The notes under the pieces: model-generated
Seen by the model: only the letters and a program-made list of their open reading frames with translations
The model's database searches: none
Told to the model about the DNA's origin: nothing
Made by a program: the position numbers and the translations under genes
Shown: one piece after another, positions 1 to 12,121 of the stretch
How the letters are laid out: the number at the start of each line of letters is the position of its first letter
Position numbering within the stretch: position 1 is the first letter of the stretch
DNA from: Fodinibacter sp038258215
GTDB taxonomy: Bacteria; Actinomycetota; Actinomycetes; Actinomycetales; Dermatophilaceae
Length of the DNA stretch: 64,000 bases
Direction of reading: 5' to 3'
Assembly (NCBI GenBank): GCA_038258215.1
Contig: JBBSQC010000001.1
Location: 147,324-211,323, forward strand

Positions 1-32
1 TGGCCACGCTCGCCGACCGGGCTCGGTCCGGG

Positions 33-2786
33 TCAGTCCTGGGCGGAGAGGGCCTCGCCTGATCGGTCCGGGTCGCCGACTGCCGCGGCCAGCTCCTCCC
101 GGGAGTGGATGTCCAGCTTCTGGTAGACGTGGCGCAGGTGGTACTCCACCGTCTTGGGGCTGAGGAACAGTGCCACCGCTGCCTCGCGGGTGGTCCGCCC
201 GTCGGCCAGGAGCACCACGATCTGCCGTTCCTGCGGCGTGAGCCCGCTCATGATGCCGGCCGGCCCCCTCAGCGCCGGCTCGCCGGTCGCCTCGATCTCG
301 CTGGCCGCCCGGTCCGCCCAGGGGCGGGCGCCCAAGGCCTCGAAACCCGACAGACCAGCGCGGAGCAGCGGGCGGGCGTCGACCCGTCGCCGGGCCCGCC
401 GCAGCCACTCGCCGTAGGCGAGGACGGTCCGCGCCGACTCGAAGGCGTCCGGCGTCCGGTCGTGCAGGGCCAGCGCCTCGGCGAACGCCGACTCGGCACG
501 ATCGGGGGATGCCGTCAGGGCCATCGCCCGATGCGCCCTGGCCATGGCCCACGGCTGGCCCTTGGCCAAGGCCATGCCCATGTAGGCGTGGGCCACCTCC
601 GCGGCCCGCTCGACGTCGCCGCGACGCTGGTGGCACTCGACGAGCTCGGGTCCGGGCCAGAGGTCGGGGTCGCGAACCCCCAGGTCGGTCAGGACGTGTG
701 CCAGGCGGTCGTACGCGGACGTGGCGGCGACCAGGTCGCCGCCGGCCAGCTCGAGGTCACCGATGGCGAACCGGGACCAGATCCGAGCGAGGTGGGCCGA
801 GTTCTCGGAGCCGAGGGCCTCCGCCTCCGCGGCGTGGACGCGGCAGGCCTCGGGATGACCGGTCCGCGCCTCGAGCCACGCCAGGCCGGCCAGCGCCAGG
901 GCGAGGTCGTTGCCCTGGTCCACCTCCCGTGCGAGGCGGATCGCCTCGTCGTAACCCGACTCGGCGTCGGCCCAGCTCGAGGCGCCGGCGTCGTCGCGGG
1001 CGACGAGCGTGAGCAGGAACGGCAGGGTGCCGACGGCCGCCCGGGTCCGGACCGCCGAGACCGCGGCGGTCATGGCGTGCCGGGCGGGTCCGGACTCGCG
1101 GAGGAACAAGGGGCCGATGAGCGACCACCGGAGCTGCCACTGGTCGGGCTCGACCGCGGACCGGGCCGACAGGGCCATCGCGGCCCGGATGTTCCTCGCG
1201 CCCTCGTCACCGCTCCCACCGAGGGTCAGGGCCACCCCCGCCGCGAGGCGGCCCAGCCGGGTGGCAGCAGGCCCCGCTCCGGTGGCGGTGAGCTCGGCCA
1301 GCCGGTCCGCGGTGCGCAGCGCAGTCTCCGTGTCGCACAGGAAGAAGCACGTGTCCACGGCATCGGCGAACAGCAGGATCGCCGCGTCCCGGTCCTGCGG
1401 GGCCATCTCGTCAGCAGCGGCCAGCTGCAGGTCTCGGGCGCGCTCCAGGGAGCCCGACCGTGCTGCGATCGCACCGAGCCTCCCTCGTGCGGTGGCTGCC
1501 GCGAGCGGCGTGCCGGACCGGTCGAGTGCCTCCTCCAGCACCACGACCGCGGACCCACTGGCACCCGACAGCCAGAACTGGCCGCCGGCCAGGGACAGTC
1601 GACGACTGACGTCCCCCGGCCGTCCGGTCAGGGCGGCGCAGCGCTGATACTGCGCCGCGGCGACGGCGTTCGCGCCCCGACCGGCTGAGCGCTGCGCTGC
1701 CTGCTCCAGGACGTCGGCCGCCGCGTCGTCCTGTCCGAGCGCCCCCTCCGCCACGTGCCACGCGCGGCGGTCCAGCTCCGGTGTCGCGGCGGCCAGGTGC
1801 CGGTGAGCTGCTCGCCGGTCAGCGGGTGTCGCGGCGCCGTAGGCCGCAGCACGCACGAGAGGGTGAGCGAACTCGACACCGTCGTCGGTCACGGTCACCA
1901 GCCCGCTGGCCTCCGCCGGCGCCAGAGCCTGGAGGGAACACCCCGCGGCGACACAGGCGCGCGAGAGCACCCGCAGGTCGTGGCTGTCCGTCGCCGCCAG
2001 CAGCAGGACTGACCGCGCGGCATCCGGAAGGGCGACGATGCGGCGCGAGTAGCGCTCGAGCAGCTCGCCGGTCAGGGGTAGCGGCGACCCCGACGGTGCC
2101 GACGTCAGCCGCTGCGCGTCGGAGGCCATCTCGATGATGGCCAGCGGGTTGCCCCCCGTCGCCTCGTGGTAGCGCTGCAGCTGCACCTCGCCCCACGGCT
2201 CGTCACCGCGCGCGGTCACGAGGGCTCGGGTGTCCTCGACCCCCAGGCCGTCGAGACGCAGGACCGGCAGGTCGAGGAGCGGGGACTCCTCCTCCGAGCG
2301 GAGGCTGACGACGAGGGCGACACGGTCGGCCTCGAGCCGCCGGGCCGCGAAGGCCAGCGCGTGGCCGGACGACGGGTCGAGCAGGTGGGCGTCGTCCACG
2401 AAGACCGCGAGCGGGCGTTCGTCCGCGGCCCGGGTGAGCAGCCCGAGCACCGCGGCGCCCACGGCGAACCGCTCGGGAGCGGATCCGGCGCGCAGCGCCA
2501 ACGCGACAGCGAGCGCTTCTGCCTGGGGGGGCGGTAGCTCGTCGAGGCCCCCCAGCAGGGGGGCACAGATCTGATGCAGGCCGCTGAACGCGACCTCGCG
2601 CTCAGCCTCGACGCCGCGCGCCCCCACCCGCCGCATCTGTGAGGCGGCAGCCCGCGCGAACTCCAGGAGGGCGGTCTTCCCGATGCCGGGGTCCCCCACG
2701 ATCGCGAGCGCACCGCTGCGCCCGACCCGGGCACCGGAGAGGACCCGCTCGATCGCCTGTCGTTCGGCCATCCGTCCGACGAGCAC
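33..2786 (-). CDS. LAL-type LuxR family transcriptional regulator with N-terminal ATPase
   Basis: A 917-residue regulator of the large ATP-binding LuxR (LAL) class. The N-terminus has a Walker A motif GDPGIGKT (residues 31-38) and a Walker B-like VDDAHLLD (130-137). A long helical, TPR-like middle follows, and a LuxR helix-turn-helix lies near residues 845-902 (LTPQERQIVVLLADG, then SPKTVEYHLRHVYQKL). LAL proteins usually activate neighbouring catabolic or secondary-metabolite genes after binding an inducer. It is transcribed away from the methyltransferase at 2914 with about 127 bases between them, so that gene and the following fusion gene are likely targets (inference). The GTG start at 2786 sits 6 bases after a TAGACT -10 box, which supports leaderless translation. 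Its inducer is unknown. Confidence 0.9.
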   Translation of the reverse strand: MLVGRMAERQAIERVLSGARVGRSGALAIVGDPGIGKTALLEFARAAASQMRRVGARGVEAEREVAFSGLHQICAPLLGGLDELPPPQAEALAVALALRAGSAPERFAVGAAVLGLLTRAADERPLAVFVDDAHLLDPSSGHALAFAARRLEADRVALVVSLRSEEESPLLDLPVLRLDGLGVEDTRALVTARGDEPWGEVQLQRYHEATGGNPLAIIEMASDAQRLTSAPSGSPLPLTGELLERYSRRIVALPDAARSVLLLAATDSHDLRVLSRACVAAGCSLQALAPAEASGLVTVTDDGVEFAHPLVRAAAYGAATPADRRAAHRHLAAATPELDRRAWHVAEGALGQDDAAADVLEQAAQRSAGRGANAVAAAQYQRCAALTGRPGDVSRRLSLAGGQFWLSGASGSAVVVLEEALDRSGTPLAAATARGRLGAIAARSGSLERARDLQLAAADEMAPQDRDAAILLFADAVDTCFFLCDTETALRTADRLAELTATGAGPAATRLGRLAAGVALTLGGSGDEGARNIRAAMALSARSAVEPDQWQLRWSLIGPLFLRESGPARHAMTAAVSAVRTRAAVGTLPFLLTLVARDDAGASSWADAESGYDEAIRLAREVDQGNDLALALAGLAWLEARTGHPEACRVHAAEAEALGSENSAHLARIWSRFAIGDLELAGGDLVAATSAYDRLAHVLTDLGVRDPDLWPGPELVECHQRRGDVERAAEVAHAYMGMALAKGQPWAMARAHRAMALTASPDRAESAFAEALALHDRTPDAFESARTVLAYGEWLRRARRRVDARPLLRAGLSGFEALGARPWADRAASEIEATGEPALRGPAGIMSGLTPQERQIVVLLADGRTTREAAVALFLSPKTVEYHLRHVYQKLDIHSREELAAAVGDPDRSGEALSAQD

Positions 2787-2792
2787 GCTCGC

Positions 2793-2798
2793 AGTCTA
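2793..2798 (-). promoter_or_regulatory. -10 box of the LAL regulator (leaderless)
   Basis: TAGACT on the minus strand, ending 6 bases before the GTG at 2786. This is the spacing expected if transcription begins at the start codon. Confidence 0.55.
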
Positions 2799-2868
2799 GG
2801 TCCCGCCCCAGGTGTCGCTCCGAAAAGACCAGGGGGGCCACCTGATTCGGCGGCCTCGTCAGCCGTCC

Positions 2869-2874
2869 TACGGT
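2869..2874 (+). promoter_or_regulatory. Candidate -10 box for the methyltransferase gene
   Basis: TACGGT on the plus strand, about 40 bases before the ATG at 2914. It would give a leader of roughly 33 bases that contains the Shine-Dalgarno AGGAGAG at 2897-2903. Confidence 0.4.
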
Positions 2875-2913
2875 GGCGGCCCGAACCACGTCGAGCAGGA
2901 GAGAGCCGTCGTC

Positions 2914-3993
2914 ATGACCGATCTGCAGGAAACACCCACCATCGACCTCGACAAGCTGATGGCCTTCGTCTTCAAGGCGGTCGACGAGGTCGGGGCCACA
3001 CTCAACACCGCCCTCGTCGTGATGGGCGACAAGCTGGGCTACTACCGCCTCATGGCCGACGCCGGGCCGGTCACACCCACTCGTCTCGCCGAGCTCAGCG
3101 CGACGGGCGAACCGTACGCGCGGGAGTGGCTCAACGCCCAGGCGGCCGGCGGCATCGTGTCGTTCGACCCGGAGACGGGGCTCTACACCCTTCCGCCCGA
3201 GCAGGCCGCCGCGCTCACCGACCCGAGCAGCCCGGCATACCTGCCCGGCTTCTTCCAGATCGCCCTCGGCACCGCCCACGACGTCGACTCGGTGGTGCAG
3301 GCGGCTCGGTCGCAGGCGGGAGTCGGCTGGCACGAGCACCACACCGACGTGCACGACGGGTGCGAGCGCTTCTTCCGCACCATGTACAACGCCCACCTCG
3401 TCGGTGAGTGGCTGCCGGCCCTCGAGGGTGTCGTCGACAAGCTGAGCCGCGGCGCGAGCGTGGCCGACATCGGGTGCGGCCACGGAGCCTCGACGGTGAT
3501 CATGGCCCAGGCCTTCCCACAGTCCACCTTCGTCGGCTTCGACTACCACCCGGCCTCGATCGCCACGGCCCGTGAGCGTGCGGAGGCCGCGGGTGTCTCG
3601 GACCGGGTGCGGTTCGAGGTCGCCTCGGCGACCGAGTTCCCGGGGAGTGGCTACGACCTCGTCGCGACGTTCGACGCGCTCCACGACATGGGCGACCCGG
3701 TCGGCGCGGCGCGGCACGTCAGGGATGCCGTGGCGCCCGACGGCACCTGGCTGATCGTGGAGCCGATGGCCGGTGACACGGTGAGCGACAACCTCAACCC
3801 GGTTGGCCGGGCCTACTACGGCTTCTCCACCCTGCTGTGCACCCCCTCCTCGCTCGCGCAGGAGGTCGGCCTCGCCCTCGGCACCCAGGCCGGGCCGGCG
3901 CGGATCAGGGACGTCGTCACCACCAGCGGGTTCACGCGGTTCGCGACGGCGGCACAGACTCCCTTCAACCGGGTACTCGAGGTGCGTCCCTGA
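2914..3993 (+). CDS. SAM-dependent class I methyltransferase (winged-helix N-terminus)
   Basis: A 359-residue protein. Residues 15-105 form a winged-helix/dimerisation region of the type found in O-methyltransferase-like enzymes. The SAM-binding motif VADIGCGHG is at 183-191, followed by an acidic strand end (FVGFDYHP) and a DALHDMGDP motif. This architecture is typical of small-molecule methyltransferases annotated as 'class I SAM-dependent methyltransferase'; the acceptor cannot be read from sequence. I chose the ATG at 2914 because AGGAGAG lies 10 bases upstream and the family N-terminus begins here; upstream extension of the frame is not protein-like. It ends 26 bases before the hydrolase-glycosyltransferase fusion and is probably co-transcribed with it. 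Confidence 0.88.
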   Translation: MTDLQETPTIDLDKLMAFVFKAVDEVGATLNTALVVMGDKLGYYRLMADAGPVTPTRLAELSATGEPYAREWLNAQAAGGIVSFDPETGLYTLPPEQAAALTDPSSPAYLPGFFQIALGTAHDVDSVVQAARSQAGVGWHEHHTDVHDGCERFFRTMYNAHLVGEWLPALEGVVDKLSRGASVADIGCGHGASTVIMAQAFPQSTFVGFDYHPASIATARERAEAAGVSDRVRFEVASATEFPGSGYDLVATFDALHDMGDPVGAARHVRDAVAPDGTWLIVEPMAGDTVSDNLNPVGRAYYGFSTLLCTPSSLAQEVGLALGTQAGPARIRDVVTTSGFTRFATAAQTPFNRVLEVRP

Positions 3994-4019
3994 CGAGGAC
4001 CGGGTGGAGACTGAGGGAC

Positions 4020-6167
4020 ATGTCACCGACGACGGTGCTGCTAGAGCCCACGGACCGGGGGTCCGTCGTGCGCGACGGCGTCCGGATCCACTACGCCGTC
4101 CACGGCGACGCCGGCACCACGATCCTGCTGATGCCCACCTGGATCGTGGTGCACTCCCGGGTCTGGAAGGCGCAGGTCGGCTACCTCGCGCGGCACTTCC
4201 GGGTGGTGACCTTCGACGGTCGCGGCAGCGGACGCTCGGACCGCCCCACTGGTCCGAGCGCCTACCGCGACGAGGAGTATGCCGCTGACGCTCTCGCGGT
4301 GCTCGACGCGACCGACACGGCCGCGGCCGCCGTCGTGGGAATGTCCTGGGGCCTGACCTGGGCCGTGCACCTCGCTGCCACCCACCCCGACCGGGTGCTG
4401 GGCGTGATGGGCATCGCCGGGTCGAGTGCGGTGGACGTGCCGCGAGGCGATCGTTCGGCCATCGACTGGGAGGGGCCGAGTCGGGGCCGCGAGGGATGGG
4501 CCGGATACAACAAGGGCGTCTGGCTCGACGGCGGCTTCGACGACTTCATGGGCTTCTTCTTCAGCCAGATGTGGAGCGAGGCGCACAGCACCAAGCAGAT
4601 CGAGGACGCGGTCGGCTGGTCGCGCGAGACGACGGCGCAGGTCGTCGCCGATGCGAGTGCGGGGATGCACGGGTTCGACGGCCTGGCCATCACCCCGATC
4701 GAGGAGGTCTGTCGGAAGGTGCGGTGCCCGGTGCTGCTCGTGCACGGCACGGCCGACCGGATCTCGCCGCCGGCGGTGAGCGAGCGGATGGCCGAGCTCA
4801 CCGGCGGCACCGTGGTGCTCCTCCAGGGCTGTGGGCACGGGGTGATGGCCCGTGACCCGGTCAAGGTCAACCACCTGGTGCGGGCCTTCGTCGAGGGTCT
4901 GGACACCGCGCCGGCCCCGGTGTCGTTCGCCCGACCGCCGAGCTGGACCCGCGCGCCGGCGCGGCGCAGGCGGGCCCTCGTCCTGTCCTCTCCCATCGGG
5001 CTGGGGCATGCGCGGCGGGACCTGGCGGTCGTCGACGAGCTGCGCAAGCTCCATCCGGACCTCGAGGTCTCGTGGCTCACCCAGCACCCCGTGACCGCGC
5101 TCCTCGAGGCCGCGGGGGAGAGCGTGCACCCGGCGTCGGCCTGGCTGGCGAGCGAGAGCGCGCACGTCGAGCACGAGGCGGGGGAGCACGACCTGCACGC
5201 CTTCCAGGCGATCCGGTCGATGGACGAGGTGCTGGTCAACAACTTCATGGTCTTCGACGACGTGGTCCGTGGCGAGCACGTCGACCTCGTCGTGGCGGAC
5301 GAGGCGTGGGACGTCGACCACCACCTCCACGAGAACCCGGAGCTGAAGCGATTCGCGTTCGCATGGCTGACCGACTTCGTCGGCTGGCTGCCCATGCCCG
5401 AGGGGGGCTCCGCCGAGGCCGCGCTCACGGCCGACTACAACGCCGAGATGATCGCGCAACGGGAGCGCTACCACCGGGTGCGTGACCGGTCGATCTTCGT
5501 GGGCTCGCCCGAGGACGTGGTGCCGGCGTCCTTCGGCCCGGGACTGCCCGGGATCCGGGACTGGATGCAGGACAACTTCGAGTTCCCGGGGTATGTCACG
5601 GGCTTCGACCCGACGGTGCTCGACGACAGGGTCGGCCTTCGCCGCGAGCTGGGCTACGACCTCGACCAACCGCTGTGCGTCGTGACCGTCGGGGGCACCG
5701 GGGTGGGGGAGGACCTCCTGCGCCGGGTGCTCGACGCCGTCCCGTTGGCCCGGCGCTCGGTGCCCGACCTCCGGGTGCTCGTCGTGGCCGGCCCACGCAT
5801 CGACCCGCGCACCCTGCCCAGGCGCCGGGGCGTCACCGTCCGCGGGTTCGTGCCGGACCTGCACCGCCACCTGGCCGCGGCCGACCTCGCGATCGTCCAG
5901 GGAGGGCTCACCACCTGCATGGAGCTCACCGCCGTGAACCGGCCCTTCCTCTACGTCCCCCTACGTCACCACTTCGAGCAGCAGTTCCACGTCCGACACC
6001 GGCTGGAGCGGCACGGCGCGGGTCGCTGCCTGCCCTACGACGAGGCCCGCGACCCGGACCAGCTCGCGGCAGCCATCGTCGCCGACCTGGGGCGGGACGT
6101 CGCCTACCTGCCGGTGGAGCGCGACGGAGCAGCCCGCGTGGCCGATCTGCTCTCGGACCTCCTCTGA
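4020..6167 (+). CDS. Alpha/beta hydrolase fused to a GT1/MurG-like glycosyltransferase
   Basis: A 715-residue two-domain protein. Residues 1-290 are an alpha/beta hydrolase with nucleophile elbow GMSWG (Ser109), acid in HGTADR (Asp246) and catalytic histidine in GCGHG (His273). From about 315 to the end is a glycosyltransferase with the UDP-sugar-transferase fold: an N-terminal SSPIGLGHARRD loop and a C-terminal donor-site region (IVQGGLTTCMELTA, then a HHFEQQFH stretch). Both halves look catalytically intact, and they share one uninterrupted frame. With the methyltransferase upstream it suggests modification (hydrolysis, glycosylation, methylation) of one small molecule; that is inference. 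Start ATG 4020 fits the hydrolase N-terminus; no strong Shine-Dalgarno is visible. Confidence 0.85.
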   Translation: MSPTTVLLEPTDRGSVVRDGVRIHYAVHGDAGTTILLMPTWIVVHSRVWKAQVGYLARHFRVVTFDGRGSGRSDRPTGPSAYRDEEYAADALAVLDATDTAAAAVVGMSWGLTWAVHLAATHPDRVLGVMGIAGSSAVDVPRGDRSAIDWEGPSRGREGWAGYNKGVWLDGGFDDFMGFFFSQMWSEAHSTKQIEDAVGWSRETTAQVVADASAGMHGFDGLAITPIEEVCRKVRCPVLLVHGTADRISPPAVSERMAELTGGTVVLLQGCGHGVMARDPVKVNHLVRAFVEGLDTAPAPVSFARPPSWTRAPARRRRALVLSSPIGLGHARRDLAVVDELRKLHPDLEVSWLTQHPVTALLEAAGESVHPASAWLASESAHVEHEAGEHDLHAFQAIRSMDEVLVNNFMVFDDVVRGEHVDLVVADEAWDVDHHLHENPELKRFAFAWLTDFVGWLPMPEGGSAEAALTADYNAEMIAQRERYHRVRDRSIFVGSPEDVVPASFGPGLPGIRDWMQDNFEFPGYVTGFDPTVLDDRVGLRRELGYDLDQPLCVVTVGGTGVGEDLLRRVLDAVPLARRSVPDLRVLVVAGPRIDPRTLPRRRGVTVRGFVPDLHRHLAAADLAIVQGGLTTCMELTAVNRPFLYVPLRHHFEQQFHVRHRLERHGAGRCLPYDEARDPDQLAAAIVADLGRDVAYLPVERDGAARVADLLSDLL

Positions 6168-6168
6168 C

Positions 6169-6188
6169 CGCCCGACCGGGCCCGGGCG
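6169..6188. terminator. Short GC hairpin between convergent genes
   Basis: CGCCCG (6169-6174) and CGGGCG (6183-6188) can pair around an 8-base loop in the 24-base gap between the fusion gene and the nuclease gene. There is no T-tract. It is a weak candidate bidirectional terminator. Confidence 0.25.
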
Positions 6189-6191
6189 CGC

Positions 6192-7037
6192 TCAGTCCTG
6201 TGCGGGGAGTGCCTCGCCCGAGCGCTCCGGGTTGAGCGCGATCTCGCTCGCCCCCTCGGGCAGTGGGGGAGGGGTGCCGCCCCAGGCGGGGCAGAGGTCG
6301 CGGAAGTCGCACCAGTCGCACAGCTTCGAGGTGCGCGGTCGCCAGTCCCCGCTCTTGGCCGCCCGCACCACCGCATCCCAGATCGCACGGACGGTGCGCT
6401 CCACCGCCAGCAGGTCGCGCTCGTCGGGGGCGTAGCGCACCACCTCACCGTTGCCGAGGTAGACCAGCTGGAGCTGGCGGGGGATCTCACCGCGCATCCG
6501 CCAGAGCACCAGGGCGTAGAACTTCATCTGGAAGAGGGCCTTGGCCTCGAAGAGCTCGCTCGGGGAGCGGCCGGTCTTGTAGTCGACGACCCGCATCGCG
6601 CCGTCGGCGGCCACGTCGAGCCGGTCGACGTACCCCCGCAGGGTGAGCCCGTCGACCTCGGTCTCGACGTAGAGCTCGCGGGCCTCCGGCTCGAGCCGCG
6701 TGGGGTCCTCGAGGTCGAACCACTGCTCGACCAGCGGGCGCGCAGCGGCGAGCCAGGACTCCTCGGTGAGGGTCTCGTCGTCCTCGACCATGGAGGCCAG
6801 CTCGGGCCGCTCCTCGACCAGCGCTCGCCACCTCGGCTCGATGAGGCCCAGGGCGGCCTCGGTCGTGCGGTGCTCGGCCGGCAGGTCGAAGAGGTGCTCC
6901 AGCACCGCGTGCACCAGCGTGCCGCGAGCCGCCGCCGGTGAGGGCGGGCCCTCGAGGCGGTCGATGGTGCGGAACCGGAAGAGCAGCGGGCACTGCTTGA
7001 AGTCCGCGGCGCGGCTCGGGGACAGGGCTGCTCTCAT
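6192..7037 (-). CDS. RecB/Cas4-type PD-(D/E)XK exonuclease with Fe-S cysteines
   Basis: A 281-residue single-domain RecB-family nuclease. The core motifs include an acidic strand (VETEVDG) and MRVVDYKTG carrying the D...(E/D)xK signature. One cysteine near the N-terminus (DFKQCP, residue 16) and a C-terminal CDWCDFRDLCP cluster match the four-cysteine iron-sulfur 'staple' of AddB/Cas4-like nucleases. Such free-standing actinobacterial proteins are usually annotated 'RecB family exonuclease' and are thought to act in DNA repair. I start at ATG 7037, 7 bases after a TACTGT -10 box, rather than further upstream. No cas gene or CRISPR array is nearby, so a CRISPR role is not indicated. Confidence 0.88.
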   Translation of the reverse strand: MRAALSPSRAADFKQCPLLFRFRTIDRLEGPPSPAAARGTLVHAVLEHLFDLPAEHRTTEAALGLIEPRWRALVEERPELASMVEDDETLTEESWLAAARPLVEQWFDLEDPTRLEPEARELYVETEVDGLTLRGYVDRLDVAADGAMRVVDYKTGRSPSELFEAKALFQMKFYALVLWRMRGEIPRQLQLVYLGNGEVVRYAPDERDLLAVERTVRAIWDAVVRAAKSGDWRPRTSKLCDWCDFRDLCPAWGGTPPPLPEGASEIALNPERSGEALPAQD

Positions 7038-7044
7038 GGGCGAC

Positions 7045-7050
7045 ACAGTA
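7045..7050 (-). promoter_or_regulatory. -10 box of the RecB-like nuclease gene (leaderless)
   Basis: TACTGT on the minus strand, 7 bases before the ATG at 7037. The T-A-C of the box belongs to a copy of the recurrent octamer CGGCATAC. Confidence 0.5.
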
Positions 7051-7136
7051 TGCCGGGCCGCCCACACCCCGCCCGACCTCCCCGACTTCGTCGGGGAAGA
7101 GGAGGGTGGTGCTGGGCGGACGGGGCGGGCCGGGGC

Positions 7137-10958
<3,822 letters not shown>

Positions 10959-10981
10959 CCCAGTATGCCGCGCGGCTCACG

Positions 10982-10987
10982 TAGGGT
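10982..10987 (+). promoter_or_regulatory. -10 box of the M50 protease gene (leaderless)
   Basis: TAGGGT, 7 bases before the ATG at 10995. Confidence 0.5.
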
Positions 10988-10994
10988 CCGAGCC

Positions 10995-12110
10995 ATGTCC
11001 GTCAGTGATCCGCCACCGCCGCGAGGTGCCGTCCGGGTCGCCCGCGTCGCAGGCGTGCCGGTCTACATCGGTCGCGGGTGGCTGCTCCTCGCCGCGTTCG
11101 TCGCGTGGACCGGGTGGTCCAACAACCGGGACCTGGAGACCGGCACCGCGATCGCCTACGCCGCGACCCTGGTCCTGAGCATCCTCGTGGCCGTGCTCGG
11201 GCACGAGGTGGCCCACGCCCTCAGTGCCCGGGCAGTGGGCCTGCAGGTTCACCGCATCGTCGCGGACCTCTGGGGCGGGCACACGGCATTCGACGGGTCC
11301 CGGGTCACTCCCGGACGCAACGCCGTGGTGTCGGTGAGCGGGCCCCTGGCCAACGTCGTCATGGCCGGGGTCGGTCTTGCCGTCGAGGCCGTCCTGCCGG
11401 TCGGTTTGAGCGGCTTCGCCTGGCCCTTCGTCGTGCTCAACCTGCTCCTCGGTGGCTTCAACATGTTGCCCGGGCTCCCGCTCGACGGTGGGCAGCTCGT
11501 GCACTCCCTGGTGTGGGGCGTCAGCGGGCGGCGCGACCTGGGACTGCTCGTGGCCGGATGGTGCGGCAGGGTCGTCGCCGGTGTGGTGGTGCTGTGGTTC
11601 GGGGTGCGCCCGGTGCTCCAGGGCCGGGCCGACCTCTTCCAGGTGGGGCTGGCGCTGGTCATGGCGTGGATCCTCTGGTCAGGGGCCACCGCAGCGATTC
11701 GGCGCGCCCCGCTGGACCGGCTGCTGGAGCGGGTCCGCCCCGAGGACGTCATGGACGCCGTGGTGGTCCTGCCGCCGGCGACACCGCTGGGGCAGGCCCT
11801 CGGAACGGGCCGGCGCGTGCTGTGCCTCGACGAGACGGGGCGGCCGACCCTCGTCCTCCCACCGGGCGGCAACGGTGCTCCCGACCTGGCCGCGCTGGCG
11901 GCAGGGACTCCGCTCTCCTCGGTGGTGGTCCGACTCCCCGACGACTGCCTCGTCGAGCTCGCCCCCGGGGACTCCGCCGAGGCGGTGCTGCGCTCCCTGG
12001 CGAGCACCGGATGGGGCCTCGTCGTCGTCACCACGGGCGGTGTCGCCCGCGGTGCCATCACCTCGGAGCGGCTCAACGCGGTGGCCAAGAGCGTCGCCGC
12101 GCGCAACTAG
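10995..12110 (+). CDS. Site-2 protease family (M50) membrane metallopeptidase
   Basis: A 371-residue membrane protein. Transmembrane segments are apparent near residues 27-42, 52-72, 110-135 and 143-160, with the zinc motif HEVAH at 70-74 and the second metal-ligand motif NMLPGLPLDGG at about 156-166. These are the hallmarks of the M50/S2P family, which cuts substrates inside the membrane, often to release transcription factors. The soluble C-terminus (about 245-371) begins like a CBS domain (EDVMDAVVVLPPATPLGQAL), as in several bacterial M50 proteins. It sits immediately before the tRNA methyltransferase and Mpa genes. Substrate unknown. A much longer in-frame extension upstream is antisense to metH and is not real. 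Confidence 0.9.
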   Translation: MSVSDPPPPRGAVRVARVAGVPVYIGRGWLLLAAFVAWTGWSNNRDLETGTAIAYAATLVLSILVAVLGHEVAHALSARAVGLQVHRIVADLWGGHTAFDGSRVTPGRNAVVSVSGPLANVVMAGVGLAVEAVLPVGLSGFAWPFVVLNLLLGGFNMLPGLPLDGGQLVHSLVWGVSGRRDLGLLVAGWCGRVVAGVVVLWFGVRPVLQGRADLFQVGLALVMAWILWSGATAAIRRAPLDRLLERVRPEDVMDAVVVLPPATPLGQALGTGRRVLCLDETGRPTLVLPPGGNGAPDLAALAAGTPLSSVVVRLPDDCLVELAPGDSAEAVLRSLASTGWGLVVVTTGGVARGAITSERLNAVAKSVAARN

Positions 12111-12113
12111 ACT
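12108..12113 (+). promoter_or_regulatory. -10 box of the tRNA methyltransferase gene
   Basis: TAGACT, 8 bases before the ATG at 12122. Its TAG is also the stop codon of the preceding protease gene. Confidence 0.45.
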
Positions 12114-12121
12114 CCGGGCTC

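Noticed and set aside
105..1688. 527-codon plus-strand open frame opposite the LAL regulator
   Set aside because: Shadow frame; the minus-strand gene has an ATPase and LuxR domain.
6192..7037. Cas4-like nuclease suggesting a CRISPR system
   Set aside because: No repeats with spacers and no other cas genes in the window; the free-standing RecB-like protein is a repair-type family.
10959..10994. Possible cobalamin riboswitch before metH
   Set aside because: The divergent gap is only 36 bases, too short for the element.
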